From Dehalococcoidia bacterium (GTDB lineage Bacteria; Chloroflexota; Dehalococcoidia; Lucifugimonadales; Lucifugimonadaceae): a DNA stretch of 64,000 bases. The stretch covers positions 1-64,000 of the forward strand of contig DUCO01000037.1 in the NCBI GenBank assembly GCA_012959765.1, given 5' to 3'. A model generated the notes under the pieces. The model was not told the DNA's origin and ran no database searches. It saw only the letters and a program-made list of their open reading frames with translations. Of this stretch, positions 19,532 to 29,346 are shown piece by piece. The first letter of the stretch is position 1; each line of letters begins with the position of its first letter. The position numbers and the translations under genes were made by a program.

Positions 19532-21019
19532 CTAAAGAATCGCCGGCAGCGTTGCCGTATCGCCGTTTTCGACCTGCCACAAATGCAGTCGAGCAGCCAT
19601 ACGCCGAACTCGATCTCTGTGCTCAGGCTTGTCGAATAAATTGTGAATTTCGCCCGGATCTGTATTCAAGTCATACAGTTCGCCCTGATCCACAGCACAC
19701 AGATTCAACTTCCAGCGATCCGCCGTAATCACCGAACGCCACGGCATGGTGTTCAGGAAATTCAGATCACGAACCTTTTCATCGCTCATCGCCCAACTGT
19801 CGCACTCATCAGCCAGATCCCTGTCGCCAACACCGTTGTGCTGAACCACCACATCATTGCCCGAAAGATCGTCCCGACCCTCAAGCACCCGCACCCTGCT
19901 TTCGCCCTGCAAGTACCCCGGAATCGACTGTCCAAATAATTCCAACAAAGTCGGCACAAAATCAATCTGACTGAAATTCCCCGAAACCCGAGTTTCGCTA
20001 TCAATCAGCCACGGCACGCGAATGAACAACGGAACCTGCGCCGCCTCCTCGTAAGGAGTTCGCATCTCGATCATCCCGTGAGTGCCGATCATGTCGCCAT
20101 GCTCGCTCGTGAAAACAACTATCGTTTCGCCTGCAACACCAGAATCGTCGATCGCATCCAGAATCGTCCCCAACATATCGTCGACCAGCTTCACGTTCCC
20201 GAAGTAGTTCGCTCGCAACTGGCGCATCCCCGCCTCGGTAGCAGTCGAAATTCCGTCGCGAACACAGTCCCCAAAAAGCTCAGCCCGGGTGCGATTAAAC
20301 AGCGTGCTCTCAACTGGAGATTGCATAAACGTTTCATCGACAGGCAACGTCGCCGAGTCGTACATATTATCGAACGGACCCGCAAACGGCGGATGCGGCT
20401 CGATGGTGCTTACATAGAGCACAAACGGGTTGTCTTTATTACTCGAAATGAACTCGGCTGCACTATCGCCCAAAAACGACGCCATTTGCTTCTCAGGCGG
20501 CAACTCCGACCGTTGCGACATTGAGAACGTCTTGCCACCCGGGTGATCCTGCTCAGGCTCGTACCCCTCGGCAACCAAACTCTCGTGGTAACTCGAAAAC
20601 TTCTTCTGGTCGTCCTCGTTCGTGTACTCCGGCCACCAATAGTCGTTAGCGCTCACCCACTCGTCGAAGCCCCGCTGCTTGATGATCTCGTCGCCCAGAT
20701 GCCACTTACCGATATACCCGGTCGTGTAGTCATCCGAAACCATCTGCGCAATCGACTCAACCTCCGGCGGCATAACCAGCCTGTTTCGAGGCATCCCGGC
20801 CGTTGGCGGGTACAGACCCGTAATAATCGAAGCACGAGCCGGCGCACACACCGGTTGCGTTACGTAGCAGTGCTCAAACACGAAACTTTCAGACGCCAGT
20901 CGATCCATATGAGGTGACTGGATCCAGTCGTTCCCGTAAGCGCCAGAAGTGTCCTGCCTGAGTCGATCTGGCAACACAAAAACTAAATTCGGTTTCGATG
21001 GGACTTCAGTAACTGCCAA
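19532..21019 (-). CDS. Sulfatase (formylglycine-type)
   Basis: PNLVFVLPDRLRQDTSGAYGN; CAPARASIITG = CxPxR sulfatase signature. Confidence 0.9.
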   Translation of the reverse strand: MAVTEVPSKPNLVFVLPDRLRQDTSGAYGNDWIQSPHMDRLASESFVFEHCYVTQPVCAPARASIITGLYPPTAGMPRNRLVMPPEVESIAQMVSDDYTTGYIGKWHLGDEIIKQRGFDEWVSANDYWWPEYTNEDDQKKFSSYHESLVAEGYEPEQDHPGGKTFSMSQRSELPPEKQMASFLGDSAAEFISSNKDNPFVLYVSTIEPHPPFAGPFDNMYDSATLPVDETFMQSPVESTLFNRTRAELFGDCVRDGISTATEAGMRQLRANYFGNVKLVDDMLGTILDAIDDSGVAGETIVVFTSEHGDMIGTHGMIEMRTPYEEAAQVPLFIRVPWLIDSETRVSGNFSQIDFVPTLLELFGQSIPGYLQGESRVRVLEGRDDLSGNDVVVQHNGVGDRDLADECDSWAMSDEKVRDLNFLNTMPWRSVITADRWKLNLCAVDQGELYDLNTDPGEIHNLFDKPEHRDRVRRMAARLHLWQVENGDTATLPAIL

Positions 21020-21087
21020 CCTGATGCTCCTATTTCGTTCGTATTTGCGCCGTGATTATAGGCACCCACAACAGCGCACACCGGCTA

Positions 21088-21870
21088 TTACGCCAAAATT
21101 CGACTGACCTTCACCGGTTCGTTAAACCCTCGTATCGTCACTTCACCTATCGACTCCAACTCAACAACCCTGGCCCCAAGCTCTTTCACGCAGTCATCCG
21201 AAAGCAGTATCTCGCCCGACTCCGCCAGATCGCACAACCGAGAAGCCAGGTTCACCACCGACCCAAACAAAACCCCACCCTCTTCCAGCGGCTCACCAGA
21301 AGTCATGCGAATGCTCAGTCGCTCATCGATACCCGGCACCGCAATCACAGCAATACCTGCGCTAATATTCACCGCAGCCTGCACCGCCTGATCAGCATCG
21401 TCAAACGACGCCATAATACCGTCACCCGCGTGCTTCACTTCCCTGCCTGCAAACTTGGTTAGCTCATCTCGAACAACGCTGTTGTGCCCGCGCAGCATCG
21501 CAAACGCACGGTCGTCGCCCAGTCGGTTCATCATCGACGTGTACCCGACAAGATCGGTGAACATGATCGTGCGCAACGCTCGATCCACCGCAGCGCCATC
21601 CTGCTGGTCCGCAGTCGGGATGGCGGCGATTCGACCCATGAACGGCATGACCTCGGTCTGATCGACCTCCACAACATCGTTTGGAATCTTTCCATGTGCT
21701 TTGGCATGAATCGTCGAAATCAAATCTGACGATGGCGCTGATACCAGGCAGAACGTCGTGTGGCGGCCCTCATCAAACCAGTAAGTAATGAACTTGGCGT
21801 CGTACTCATCCTGAAGTGCCATATCCATCGCATGGGCTGCAGGCAATGTCCTCTTGCTTCGCACCCTCAA
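21088..21870 (-). CDS. DUF4242 (nickel-binding-like) domain fused to class III adenylate/guanylate cyclase
   Basis: N-term DAKFITYWFDEGRHTTFCLVSAPSSDLISTIHAKAHGKIPNDVVEV; C-term IMFTDLVGYTSMMNRLGDDRAFAMLRGHN...KHAGDGIMASF. Confidence 0.8.
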   Translation of the reverse strand: MRVRSKRTLPAAHAMDMALQDEYDAKFITYWFDEGRHTTFCLVSAPSSDLISTIHAKAHGKIPNDVVEVDQTEVMPFMGRIAAIPTADQQDGAAVDRALRTIMFTDLVGYTSMMNRLGDDRAFAMLRGHNSVVRDELTKFAGREVKHAGDGIMASFDDADQAVQAAVNISAGIAVIAVPGIDERLSIRMTSGEPLEEGGVLFGSVVNLASRLCDLAESGEILLSDDCVKELGARVVELESIGEVTIRGFNEPVKVSRILA

Positions 21871-22073
21871 CGTAGTGGCGATCTAAATAAAGCGGCAACC
21901 AATCCCTCATTTTTACTTCGCGATTTCAAAGATCCTCGCAACCGATGACAAAGATCAATCCAGCAAATTGGCAGTTCGACACGAATACTAACTCGTAGCA
22001 ACCATGAATCAACCGGCAGCCCGCAGCTATCCAGCACTGATACATTCACCTTCCACAACAACACCACTAAACA

Positions 22074-23585
22074 TTGCGGAGACCTAAAACATTGCGAATC
22101 CTGATCGGCGGGTGTCAGCAAGAGATATCCACATTCAATCCAGTCCCATGCGAGTACGAATTCTTCGACTTCCTCCGGGACGACGAGATCAGGGCGACTC
22201 ACGAGGGCAGCGATTCGCAAATCGGCGGAGCCATGGCTGAGCTTCAGTCGGCATTTGGCGAAAACCTCGAACTCGTATTCACCTACGATGCCGAAGGCAC
22301 CGCAGCAGGCCCCTTACGCCACAGCGCGTTCATGCGCATCGCCAGCGAATTTCTTGAGCCATTGAAACAACACGCAGGCGAGATCGATGGCGTCTACTTC
22401 TCCCTGCACGGCGCAATGGGCACAACCGAGCTACTCGATCCCGAGGGTTATCTGCTCGAAGAAGTCCGGAAAATTCTCGGCCCAAAGGTTCCAATCGTCA
22501 TCACAATGGACCTCCACGGCATCCTGACCGCCAAGATGCTCGAAAACATAAACGGACTCGCATCGTTCCACACCTATCCGCACGTCGACTTCGCCGACAC
22601 CGGTCGACGAGCAGCCAAAGTCCTCACCAGAATCCTCAAAGACGGCGTGAAGCCAGTCGCAGCACGAGTGCGAGTTCCGGCTATCGTCCGTGGTAACGAA
22701 CTAATCACCGAAAAAGGCGCATTCGGAGCACAAATCCGCTACGCCAAAAAGCTTCATGAGAATCCAAAAGTTCTCTCCGCCGGATTCTTCATATGCAATC
22801 CGTTCACCGACGTCCCTGAACTCAGCAGTCAGGCATATGTGTTCACCGATAACGATCCAGAACTCGCCGAACAACACGCCCTGCAAATGGCAAACGACTT
22901 CTGGCCCAATCGCCACATCATGCAGGGTCAGCTCATATCGCTCAAAGATTCCGTTGCCAGAGCCTCTGAAATGGCCGGACCAATAGCGTTCACCGACGCC
23001 GCCGATGCTCCAAGCTCAGGCTCGTCTGGCGACAGCAACGCAATCATCTCCGAAATGATCAGAGCCAACTACCCGCACTCGAGACTCGCGCCAATAGCCG
23101 ATCCAGCCGCTGCTGCCAAAGCCCACGAGCTCGGCGTCGGTGCCAAGTTCACAATGGGAGTCGGCGGAGCACACGATCCCCAGTTCACTCCCCTCGAACT
23201 CGAATGGACCGTCGAATCACTGGCCGATGGCACATTCACGTGCGAAACCTGGAAGTACGAACCGACCATCGGGCCAACCGCAGTTCTGAAATCGGGAAAC
23301 CTGACGCTGGTCGTAACCACCGAAACCGTAATACTTGTCGACCGCGCCCTGTTCTTCAAGGTCGGGCTCGACCCCAAAGATTTCCACTCAACAATCGTAA
23401 AGTCACCACACTGCGAACCAGCGTTCTTCGACGATTGGGTGGAAGCCAACTTCAACGTCGACGCCCCGGGAGCCACCAGCGCCAACCTGAAATCACTCGG
23501 CCACACCGTCTGCGCCCGTCCCATCTACCCACTAGAACCCGACACCGAGTTCACCCCAAAGACCGAAATTTTCACCAGGAACTAA
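22074..23585 (+). CDS. M81 family metallopeptidase (MlrC-like)
   Basis: RILIGGCQQEISTFNPVPC, FSLHGAMGTTELLDPEGYLLEEVR, DLHGILTAKM; TTG start. Confidence 0.9.
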   Translation: MRRPKTLRILIGGCQQEISTFNPVPCEYEFFDFLRDDEIRATHEGSDSQIGGAMAELQSAFGENLELVFTYDAEGTAAGPLRHSAFMRIASEFLEPLKQHAGEIDGVYFSLHGAMGTTELLDPEGYLLEEVRKILGPKVPIVITMDLHGILTAKMLENINGLASFHTYPHVDFADTGRRAAKVLTRILKDGVKPVAARVRVPAIVRGNELITEKGAFGAQIRYAKKLHENPKVLSAGFFICNPFTDVPELSSQAYVFTDNDPELAEQHALQMANDFWPNRHIMQGQLISLKDSVARASEMAGPIAFTDAADAPSSGSSGDSNAIISEMIRANYPHSRLAPIADPAAAAKAHELGVGAKFTMGVGGAHDPQFTPLELEWTVESLADGTFTCETWKYEPTIGPTAVLKSGNLTLVVTTETVILVDRALFFKVGLDPKDFHSTIVKSPHCEPAFFDDWVEANFNVDAPGATSANLKSLGHTVCARPIYPLEPDTEFTPKTEIFTRN

Positions 23586-23609
23586 GCTCAGATCGGATAG
23601 CGTCACGCC

Positions 23610-24347
23610 ATGAGTAAAAACAACAAAATCTAACCCGAATCGCCCTTCAAAAAGGCAACACGTAACGTTCTTCGAGAACGACTCGACGAAGGCAAACCGA
23701 CCATCGGCACACACCTGATGTCGGTCTGGCCGGCAATGGTCGAAATCATCGGCTACACCGGCGTAATGGACTACATATAGTTCTCCGGAGAAGACGCCCC
23801 GTACGACCTGGCCGCATTAGAGAACTTCGGCAGAGCCGTCGACCTGTTCGACCACATGACCTCGATGATGAAGATCGAACAAGTACCCAAAGAATGGCTT
23901 GCCGGTCGCGCAAACGGCACAGCCGGAGCAGGTTGGAAGTGAGATGCAGGCTACGGCATCGGAGCCACTCTCGAAGAAGCCGTACAGCAACGCAATCAAG
24001 GTGTCGTTGCCCTAATGATCGAAAAAACCGATGCTGTAGAAAACCTGGAAGAAATCCTCGAAGTCGAAGGCGTCGACATGATCCAGTTAGGCCCCAGCGA
24101 CTACTCGGTCACCAGAGGGCTACTCGCCAATCCCGCCCAACCAGAAATCGAACGAGTCAGGAAACACGTAAACGCTACGGCCATCAAAATGGGCGTGCGA
24201 CCAAGAGCGGAAATTTTCGACTTTGAAGAAGCAAAGCCCTACATGGATGAAGGTGTGATCGACTTCTGCATCGGCTGGGATACCCGAACCGTTGTCGACT
24301 ACTGCAAACGGCAGGGCGACGAACTGGCGAAATTGCTCAACATCTAG
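23610..24347 (+). pseudogene. HpcH/HpaI aldolase/citrate lyase family, three in-frame stops
   Basis: Single open frame except TAA 23631, TAG 23778, TGA 23940; RLDEGKPTIGTHLMSVWPAMVEIIGYTGVMDYI*FSGE...VDMIQLGPSDYSVTRG...RPRAEIFDFEEAKPYMDEGVIDFCIG. Confidence 0.9.
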
Positions 24348-24382
24348 CTCGCCAACAACATCACACCCCGCAACTAACTCCA

Positions 24383-24693
24383 GCTAGGTCAGTTCCGTCA
24401 ACCCGATAGGAATCCTGAACCGGGCGATAGCACCGCCGTCATCACGCGGACTCAAAGAAATTTCACCATCGTGCTCGTCGATAATTCTTTTCGAAACGTG
24501 GAGGCCAATCCCCGTCCCCGGAACTCGTCGCGTTATCCGCCCGGTGGAACATCTCGAACAATCCTGCGGGATTTTCCTCCGGAACGCCCGGACCCCGGTC
24601 TTTTACCTCAACCACCAGCCAACCGCCGTTAACCGATACGTCAACCTCAACATCTGATTCCTCAGGTGAATACTTCGAAGCATTATTCAGCAA
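24383..24693 (-). pseudogene. Histidine-kinase HATPase_c fragment, frameshifted
   Basis: MLNNASKYSPEESDVEVDVSVNGGWLVVEVKDRGPGVPEE...FHRADNATS then, shifted, GTGIGLHVSKRIIDEHDGEISLSPRDDGGAIARFRIPIGLTELT*. Confidence 0.85.
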
Positions 24694-24849
24694 ATTAGGT
24701 TATTTCACATTGCATGCTAAATAACAATAATAATGAAAATGTCCAGCCCTCTTCCTATTTCAAACACTATGACCTAGGCCGAATTACCCAAACTGTTACA
24801 GTTCGCGCTTGCCAGTTACCAGTGTTGATAAATATCTACTTGCCACATC

Positions 24850-24906
24850 GCCGAATCTGGTCTGTTTCGCAGCACGGCCGCCTTCTGGAAGACCCAACAA
24901 ACCTAC
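24850..24906 (-). pseudogene. Relic of a TPP-enzyme C-terminus (paralogue of 25989-27725)
   Basis: Encodes VGLPEGGRAAKQTRFGD, cf. LGLPEGGRAAEQTKFKE at the end of the 578 aa TPP enzyme; DNA visibly similar to 26008-26060. Confidence 0.7.
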
Positions 24907-24987
24907 ACTCGTGCCATCCCGAGCCCCTGCTAGAAAATTAGTTTTGCAGCAACACGACGTCGAACACCAAGACAATCATCACAAACG

Positions 24988-25992
24988 TCAGCTCTTACTC
25001 GTGCCCTTCAACGCCTGATCAAGCCCACGAATGTGCCCAACGGCGTACGCCCAGTAACGGTGTCCCCAATCGGTGTCGCCTTCCATATGAATGGCATGGT
25101 CAGGGGTCATCCAACCGTCAAATCCTGAATCGTGGTACGCCTGCATAGTGGCAACCATATCGGCTTTTCCGGTCTCAGGGAACGTCTCCTGAAAATGCTC
25201 CAACTCACCCTTGATATTCCTGAAATCCACTGAAAATATCTTGCCCCGCCCCCCCAAATGTCGAATCTCAGCGGGAACGTCACAGCCCATCTCGGTAAAA
25301 CACCCCTGGCAAAACACAACGCCCGTGTTGTCGCTCGGAACCAACCCAAGGTACTTCCTGAACGCATCAGGACTCCGCATAATCCTCGCGATTCCTGAAA
25401 TCTCAGGCACCGGCGGGTCGTCAGGGTGCAGCCCAATACGCACGCCCACCTCTTCAGCAACCGGAGTCACCGCCTCCAGAAAACGCTTCAGATTCGCCCA
25501 CATCTGGTCATCACTCTTAGGCTCCCGCTGATCCTCGGGAACCCAGTCAATGTTGAACCCGCTATTCGGGTGTTCCATCAAGGGATTCCCCGTCGCCAGC
25601 GAAATATCGAAACTGGTCGATTTCGCGCCAGCTCTCTCAGGAGCCTGCTCCGACGTCCGATAAATCCTCAGCGCATGCATGTTGAAAATTATGAACCCAA
25701 GCCCCACTTCAGCCATATTCCGAAGCGTCTTCTTGTAGTTCTCAATCTGCTCATCCCCACCCGGCAGCCCCAACATCCACTTGAACGTCCACTCCAGAGG
25801 CGACATCCGCACAGCCATCCACTCAAGCCCGTACGACTCGACCAAATCCTTATGCTTGCGCAGAGTCGCTACAGAATAGAAACCATCATCACCCGAACCC
25901 GCAGCAGGCTGACCCGAAACACCGTCCGCTCCGATCTGCGCTGTAAACCTCAACCGATCCTCAGAAAAATCAGTACCCAGAAAAATCTTCAA
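24988..25992 (-). CDS. Mannonate dehydratase-like / sugar isomerase TIM-barrel protein
   Basis: KIFSVDFRNIKGELEHFQETFPETGKADMVATMQAYHDSGFDGWMTPDHAIHMEGD. Confidence 0.75.
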   Translation of the reverse strand: MKIFLGTDFSEDRLRFTAQIGADGVSGQPAAGSGDDGFYSVATLRKHKDLVESYGLEWMAVRMSPLEWTFKWMLGLPGGDEQIENYKKTLRNMAEVGLGFIIFNMHALRIYRTSEQAPERAGAKSTSFDISLATGNPLMEHPNSGFNIDWVPEDQREPKSDDQMWANLKRFLEAVTPVAEEVGVRIGLHPDDPPVPEISGIARIMRSPDAFRKYLGLVPSDNTGVVFCQGCFTEMGCDVPAEIRHLGGRGKIFSVDFRNIKGELEHFQETFPETGKADMVATMQAYHDSGFDGWMTPDHAIHMEGDTDWGHRYWAYAVGHIRGLDQALKGTSKS

Positions 25993-27725
25993 CTGATCAT
26001 CTCCTTAAACTTGGTCTGCTCCGCAGCACGACCGCCTTCTGGTAGACCCAACGGCAACTGAACATCGAGAACCAGTGGCCGACCTTCCCGCTCGACCGTA
26101 TCCAACCCCTCTTTTATCGCCGCGTCGATCTTCGACTCGTCATCGACTCCACGACCCTCGACCCCGAATGACCCTGCCAGCTGAACAATGTCGACTCCGT
26201 CCAGCACCACACCCGCATAAACCCCGGTGTCTTTCATCACGCCATTCGCCCCGCTGAACGCACCCGCAACAATGCCATAGGCGCCATTGTTTGGAATTAC
26301 GTAAAGAACCGGAATTTCGTGTTGAGCAGCCGTCCAGAACGCTGAGTCCGAATAGTAAACCGAACCATCTCCAACAATCCCAACAACCGGCTTATCCGGA
26401 GCCGCAAGCTTCGCCCCAAGCACCGCACCCATGCCGTAACCCTCCGACCCTCCAGCAGGTCGAATGTACGTGTTGTTTCCACCATCCGGCTTCTTGATCA
26501 CGTTCTCCAGTGGAACCGCAAACTGCTCGGTCGTAATGATTCCGCCACCCAAATCTTCCAGTGCACCATCAACAGCATCCAGTAACGCCAGAGGCCTTAC
26601 TCGACCCGGTATTTTCGTAGCCGACTGAAGTGCTACCCGCCGAGCATCACGAAGTCGAGAAGCATTCTTCAACGCAGTCGCACGCCGATCGTCATAGCCC
26701 TTCGACTCATACTCCCGACCAGCAAGATCCAGCAGCTTCACCAGCGTCCGTGACTCATCAGCCATAACAGCAAGATCAAGACCCGGAATGTTCTCAAAAA
26801 TCTCAACGTCTGGCCCAACTGCCGCAATCGTTTTAGCGCTCTTGAAAAGATTGAAATCAGCCGAAGTACCGCTCCCACCGTGCCTCACACCAACCGCGAT
26901 AATCGCATCGGGCTCAAGATCGATAACTGGCTGCCGGAAGTATCCACAATGCAGCGGATGAGCAGCCGACACACCTCGCAAATCACCCCACATCGAGGCA
27001 ACGTTCGCCCCAAAATGCTCGGCAAGCTTTCCAAGCAACTGCTCCCCACCACTCTTGTTAACCCCATCGCCAACATAAATCATCGGCCGCTTCGCCTCAT
27101 GCAAAATCCGAGCCAACTCTTCAACATCACTGTCGGCCGGATACCCCGCTGTCGCCCTAGCCGGAGGACCCTCAACGATATCCGTCATGATCTGCTCCGG
27201 GCCAAGAATTCGATCGTAAACAGCGATATGCACAGGACCAATCGGAGGCGTCATTGCAACCTTGATCGCCCTGTCCACGGCAGTCGCCAATCCTGCTGGT
27301 TCAATCACAGTCCAGTTAGCCTTCATGAACGGCGCGCCAATCGACGTAGGGCCAACGTTGTGACCCAGATCAAGCGTTATACGGTCGGCATAACTTCCCG
27401 TATCGCCAACAAAAGTGATCGTCACAACCGGAAGCCCGGCCGCCCAAACATTGATCATCTGCCCAAGACTCTGGGCCAACCCCGCACCAAGATGCACCGA
27501 CATCACCGCCGGTTGCGAATTCACCTGAGCAAACCCGCCCGCCATCGAGGTGACAGTGCCCTCATGCAGCCCGATAACACCGTTGATATTCGGGTTGCTG
27601 TGAAGCGAATCAAAGAAGCGAGCCTCACGCGATCCAGGGTTGTAAAACAGATGCTTGATGCCCGATGAAACAAGCTGCTCCACGATAACTTGAGAAGGAT
27701 TGCCAGTAAAAGAACGAGATGACAT
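25989..27725 (-). CDS. Thiamine pyrophosphate-dependent enzyme (acetolactate synthase/benzoylformate decarboxylase-like)
   Basis: VEQLVSSGIKHLFYNPGSREARFFDSL, GIVGDGSVYYSDSAFWTAAQHEIPVLYVIPNN (TPP motif); overlaps the next gene by 4 nt. Confidence 0.88.
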   Translation of the reverse strand: MSSRSFTGNPSQVIVEQLVSSGIKHLFYNPGSREARFFDSLHSNPNINGVIGLHEGTVTSMAGGFAQVNSQPAVMSVHLGAGLAQSLGQMINVWAAGLPVVTITFVGDTGSYADRITLDLGHNVGPTSIGAPFMKANWTVIEPAGLATAVDRAIKVAMTPPIGPVHIAVYDRILGPEQIMTDIVEGPPARATAGYPADSDVEELARILHEAKRPMIYVGDGVNKSGGEQLLGKLAEHFGANVASMWGDLRGVSAAHPLHCGYFRQPVIDLEPDAIIAVGVRHGGSGTSADFNLFKSAKTIAAVGPDVEIFENIPGLDLAVMADESRTLVKLLDLAGREYESKGYDDRRATALKNASRLRDARRVALQSATKIPGRVRPLALLDAVDGALEDLGGGIITTEQFAVPLENVIKKPDGGNNTYIRPAGGSEGYGMGAVLGAKLAAPDKPVVGIVGDGSVYYSDSAFWTAAQHEIPVLYVIPNNGAYGIVAGAFSGANGVMKDTGVYAGVVLDGVDIVQLAGSFGVEGRGVDDESKIDAAIKEGLDTVEREGRPLVLDVQLPLGLPEGGRAAEQTKFKEMIS

Positions 27726-27837
27726 CTAAGTGCTCCACGGGCGACCCACCAACCGGCTGCAAACTCAGCCCCGGTACGCTCGCCAAAGTATGAATCCCGG
27801 CATACTACCCGCTCTGGCCAATGCCCGCCGCGTCCTA

Positions 27838-27884
27838 CTCCCCATCCCTTCTCCCCCAGAGAGAAGCTTAGGTTGAGGGGGAAT
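27838..27884 (+). repeat. Dispersed repeat family E
   Basis: cccatcccttctcccccagagagaagcttaggttgaggggga. Confidence 0.65.
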
Positions 27885-27919
27885 GCGAACAGGAGCCACC
27901 CAACAACGCAGAGCACGCC

Positions 27920-27962
27920 CCCACCCAAGATCCCTCGGTTCCGACGACGCCACTCGGGAAGT
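27920..27962 (-). repeat. Dispersed repeat family F
   Basis: Reverse complement reads tcccgagtggcgtcgtcggaaccgagggatcttggg. Confidence 0.65.
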
Positions 27963-28002
27963 AGCAAGACGCTAAACGACCAACGCCAGCCAAACGAACA
28001 CC

Positions 28003-28029
28003 GTCATCCTGAATTCATTTTCAGGATCT
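28003..28029 (+). repeat. Dispersed repeat family A
   Basis: gtcatcctgaattcattttcaggatct. Confidence 0.8.
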
Positions 28030-28058
28030 ATCTCACCAATCTCTCAGAAAAAGTGCTA

Positions 28059-29075
28059 CTAGCACACCAACACCAGCTGCACATGCTCATCAGGCTTCAT
28101 CAGCCGCTCCATCGACGACTGCATATCGTCCCACCCGATAAAGCTCTCATCAGTCACCATCGACTTCTCAGAAAGCTGACCCCTCTCCATCAAATTCAAC
28201 ACCGTCTGCCAATCGATCGGCTGCGACCCGTAAGCCGCCTTCATCTCCACTTCTCGCCCAATCCAATCAACCGTCCGCAAATCAACGTCTTCCCACGCCA
28301 TCGAAACCACCAACAACTGACCGCCGCGCCGCACCATCTCCAGTCCCTGTTGGAACGTCGGCTTCGCAGCAGCAGCATCGAACGCCACCGGCACTCCCGG
28401 GCCTCCCGAAAGCTCCAGAACTTTCGCCACTACATCATCCTCAAGCGAATTCAACACAACATCAGCCCCAAGCACCCTTGCAGCATCAGCCCGAGCCTGA
28501 GCAGGTTCAGAAACAATCACCGAAGCCGCCCCTGCAGCCTTCAACACCTGCACGATCAGCAACCCTATCGGACCCGCCCCCATCACCACAGTCGTATCGC
28601 CAAGCTTGAACTTGGAAGTGCGCACCGCATGAACGGCAACCGAAGCCGGCTCAGTCAACACCGCAAGCTCGTCGCTCACGCCCTCGGGAATCAACAGCGG
28701 ACGCCATTCGTCCATCGTCAAATACTCAGCAAACCCGCCAATTCGAGTCGCCTCAATACCAACCGTTCGAGCGCTGTACCGATCGTCCGGATACGAAGGC
28801 AACACCGTCCCAGCCGGCGGCGCTCCACCCCCGCCAACGATTCGGTCACCCTCCTTCAACCGAGTCACATCCCTACCCGTCTGCACCACGTCGCCGATGT
28901 ACTCGTGACCCAGAACCGAACCATCGTTCGCCATCCCATACTGAAAACGATGCACGTCCGACCCACACAACGCCGAGTACCTGATCTTCACCAGAATCTG
29001 GTTTGGACCCGGCTCCGGAGTCGGTATCTCCTCTATAACCATCTTCTGAGTCCCGCGCATTACAGCAGCCTTCAT
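28059..29075 (-). CDS. Zinc-dependent alcohol dehydrogenase (MDR family)
   Basis: MKAAVMRGTQKMVIEEIPTPEPGPNQILVKIRYSALCGSDVHRF, VLGHEYIGDV. Confidence 0.9.
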   Translation of the reverse strand: MKAAVMRGTQKMVIEEIPTPEPGPNQILVKIRYSALCGSDVHRFQYGMANDGSVLGHEYIGDVVQTGRDVTRLKEGDRIVGGGGAPPAGTVLPSYPDDRYSARTVGIEATRIGGFAEYLTMDEWRPLLIPEGVSDELAVLTEPASVAVHAVRTSKFKLGDTTVVMGAGPIGLLIVQVLKAAGAASVIVSEPAQARADAARVLGADVVLNSLEDDVVAKVLELSGGPGVPVAFDAAAAKPTFQQGLEMVRRGGQLLVVSMAWEDVDLRTVDWIGREVEMKAAYGSQPIDWQTVLNLMERGQLSEKSMVTDESFIGWDDMQSSMERLMKPDEHVQLVLVC

Positions 29076-29346
29076 CGCAACTTCCTTCTATTCAGATGTT
29101 CTTTCTAAAAACACCCATTGATACCCAGTGCAGTGCAGATTCCAGCCCAGTTTGCGGCCCGATTCGCAACCCGATTCGCCAAACGTACACTTTGCCACTG
29201 CACATTAGTGAAAATCACAGGCAACTGTGTCACAATCCCGGCGGGCGGATTATCCACCGCTACAGCGATATGGTCAAAGCCAAAAGCCTGCCATCAGGCC
29301 GAAGAAACCTGAAATCAACCACCGAAATCAGCCAACGAGGTGTGAA

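Noticed and set aside
27873-29108. 411-aa plus-strand ORF
   Set aside because: Antisense to the zinc ADH; no domain-like sequence.
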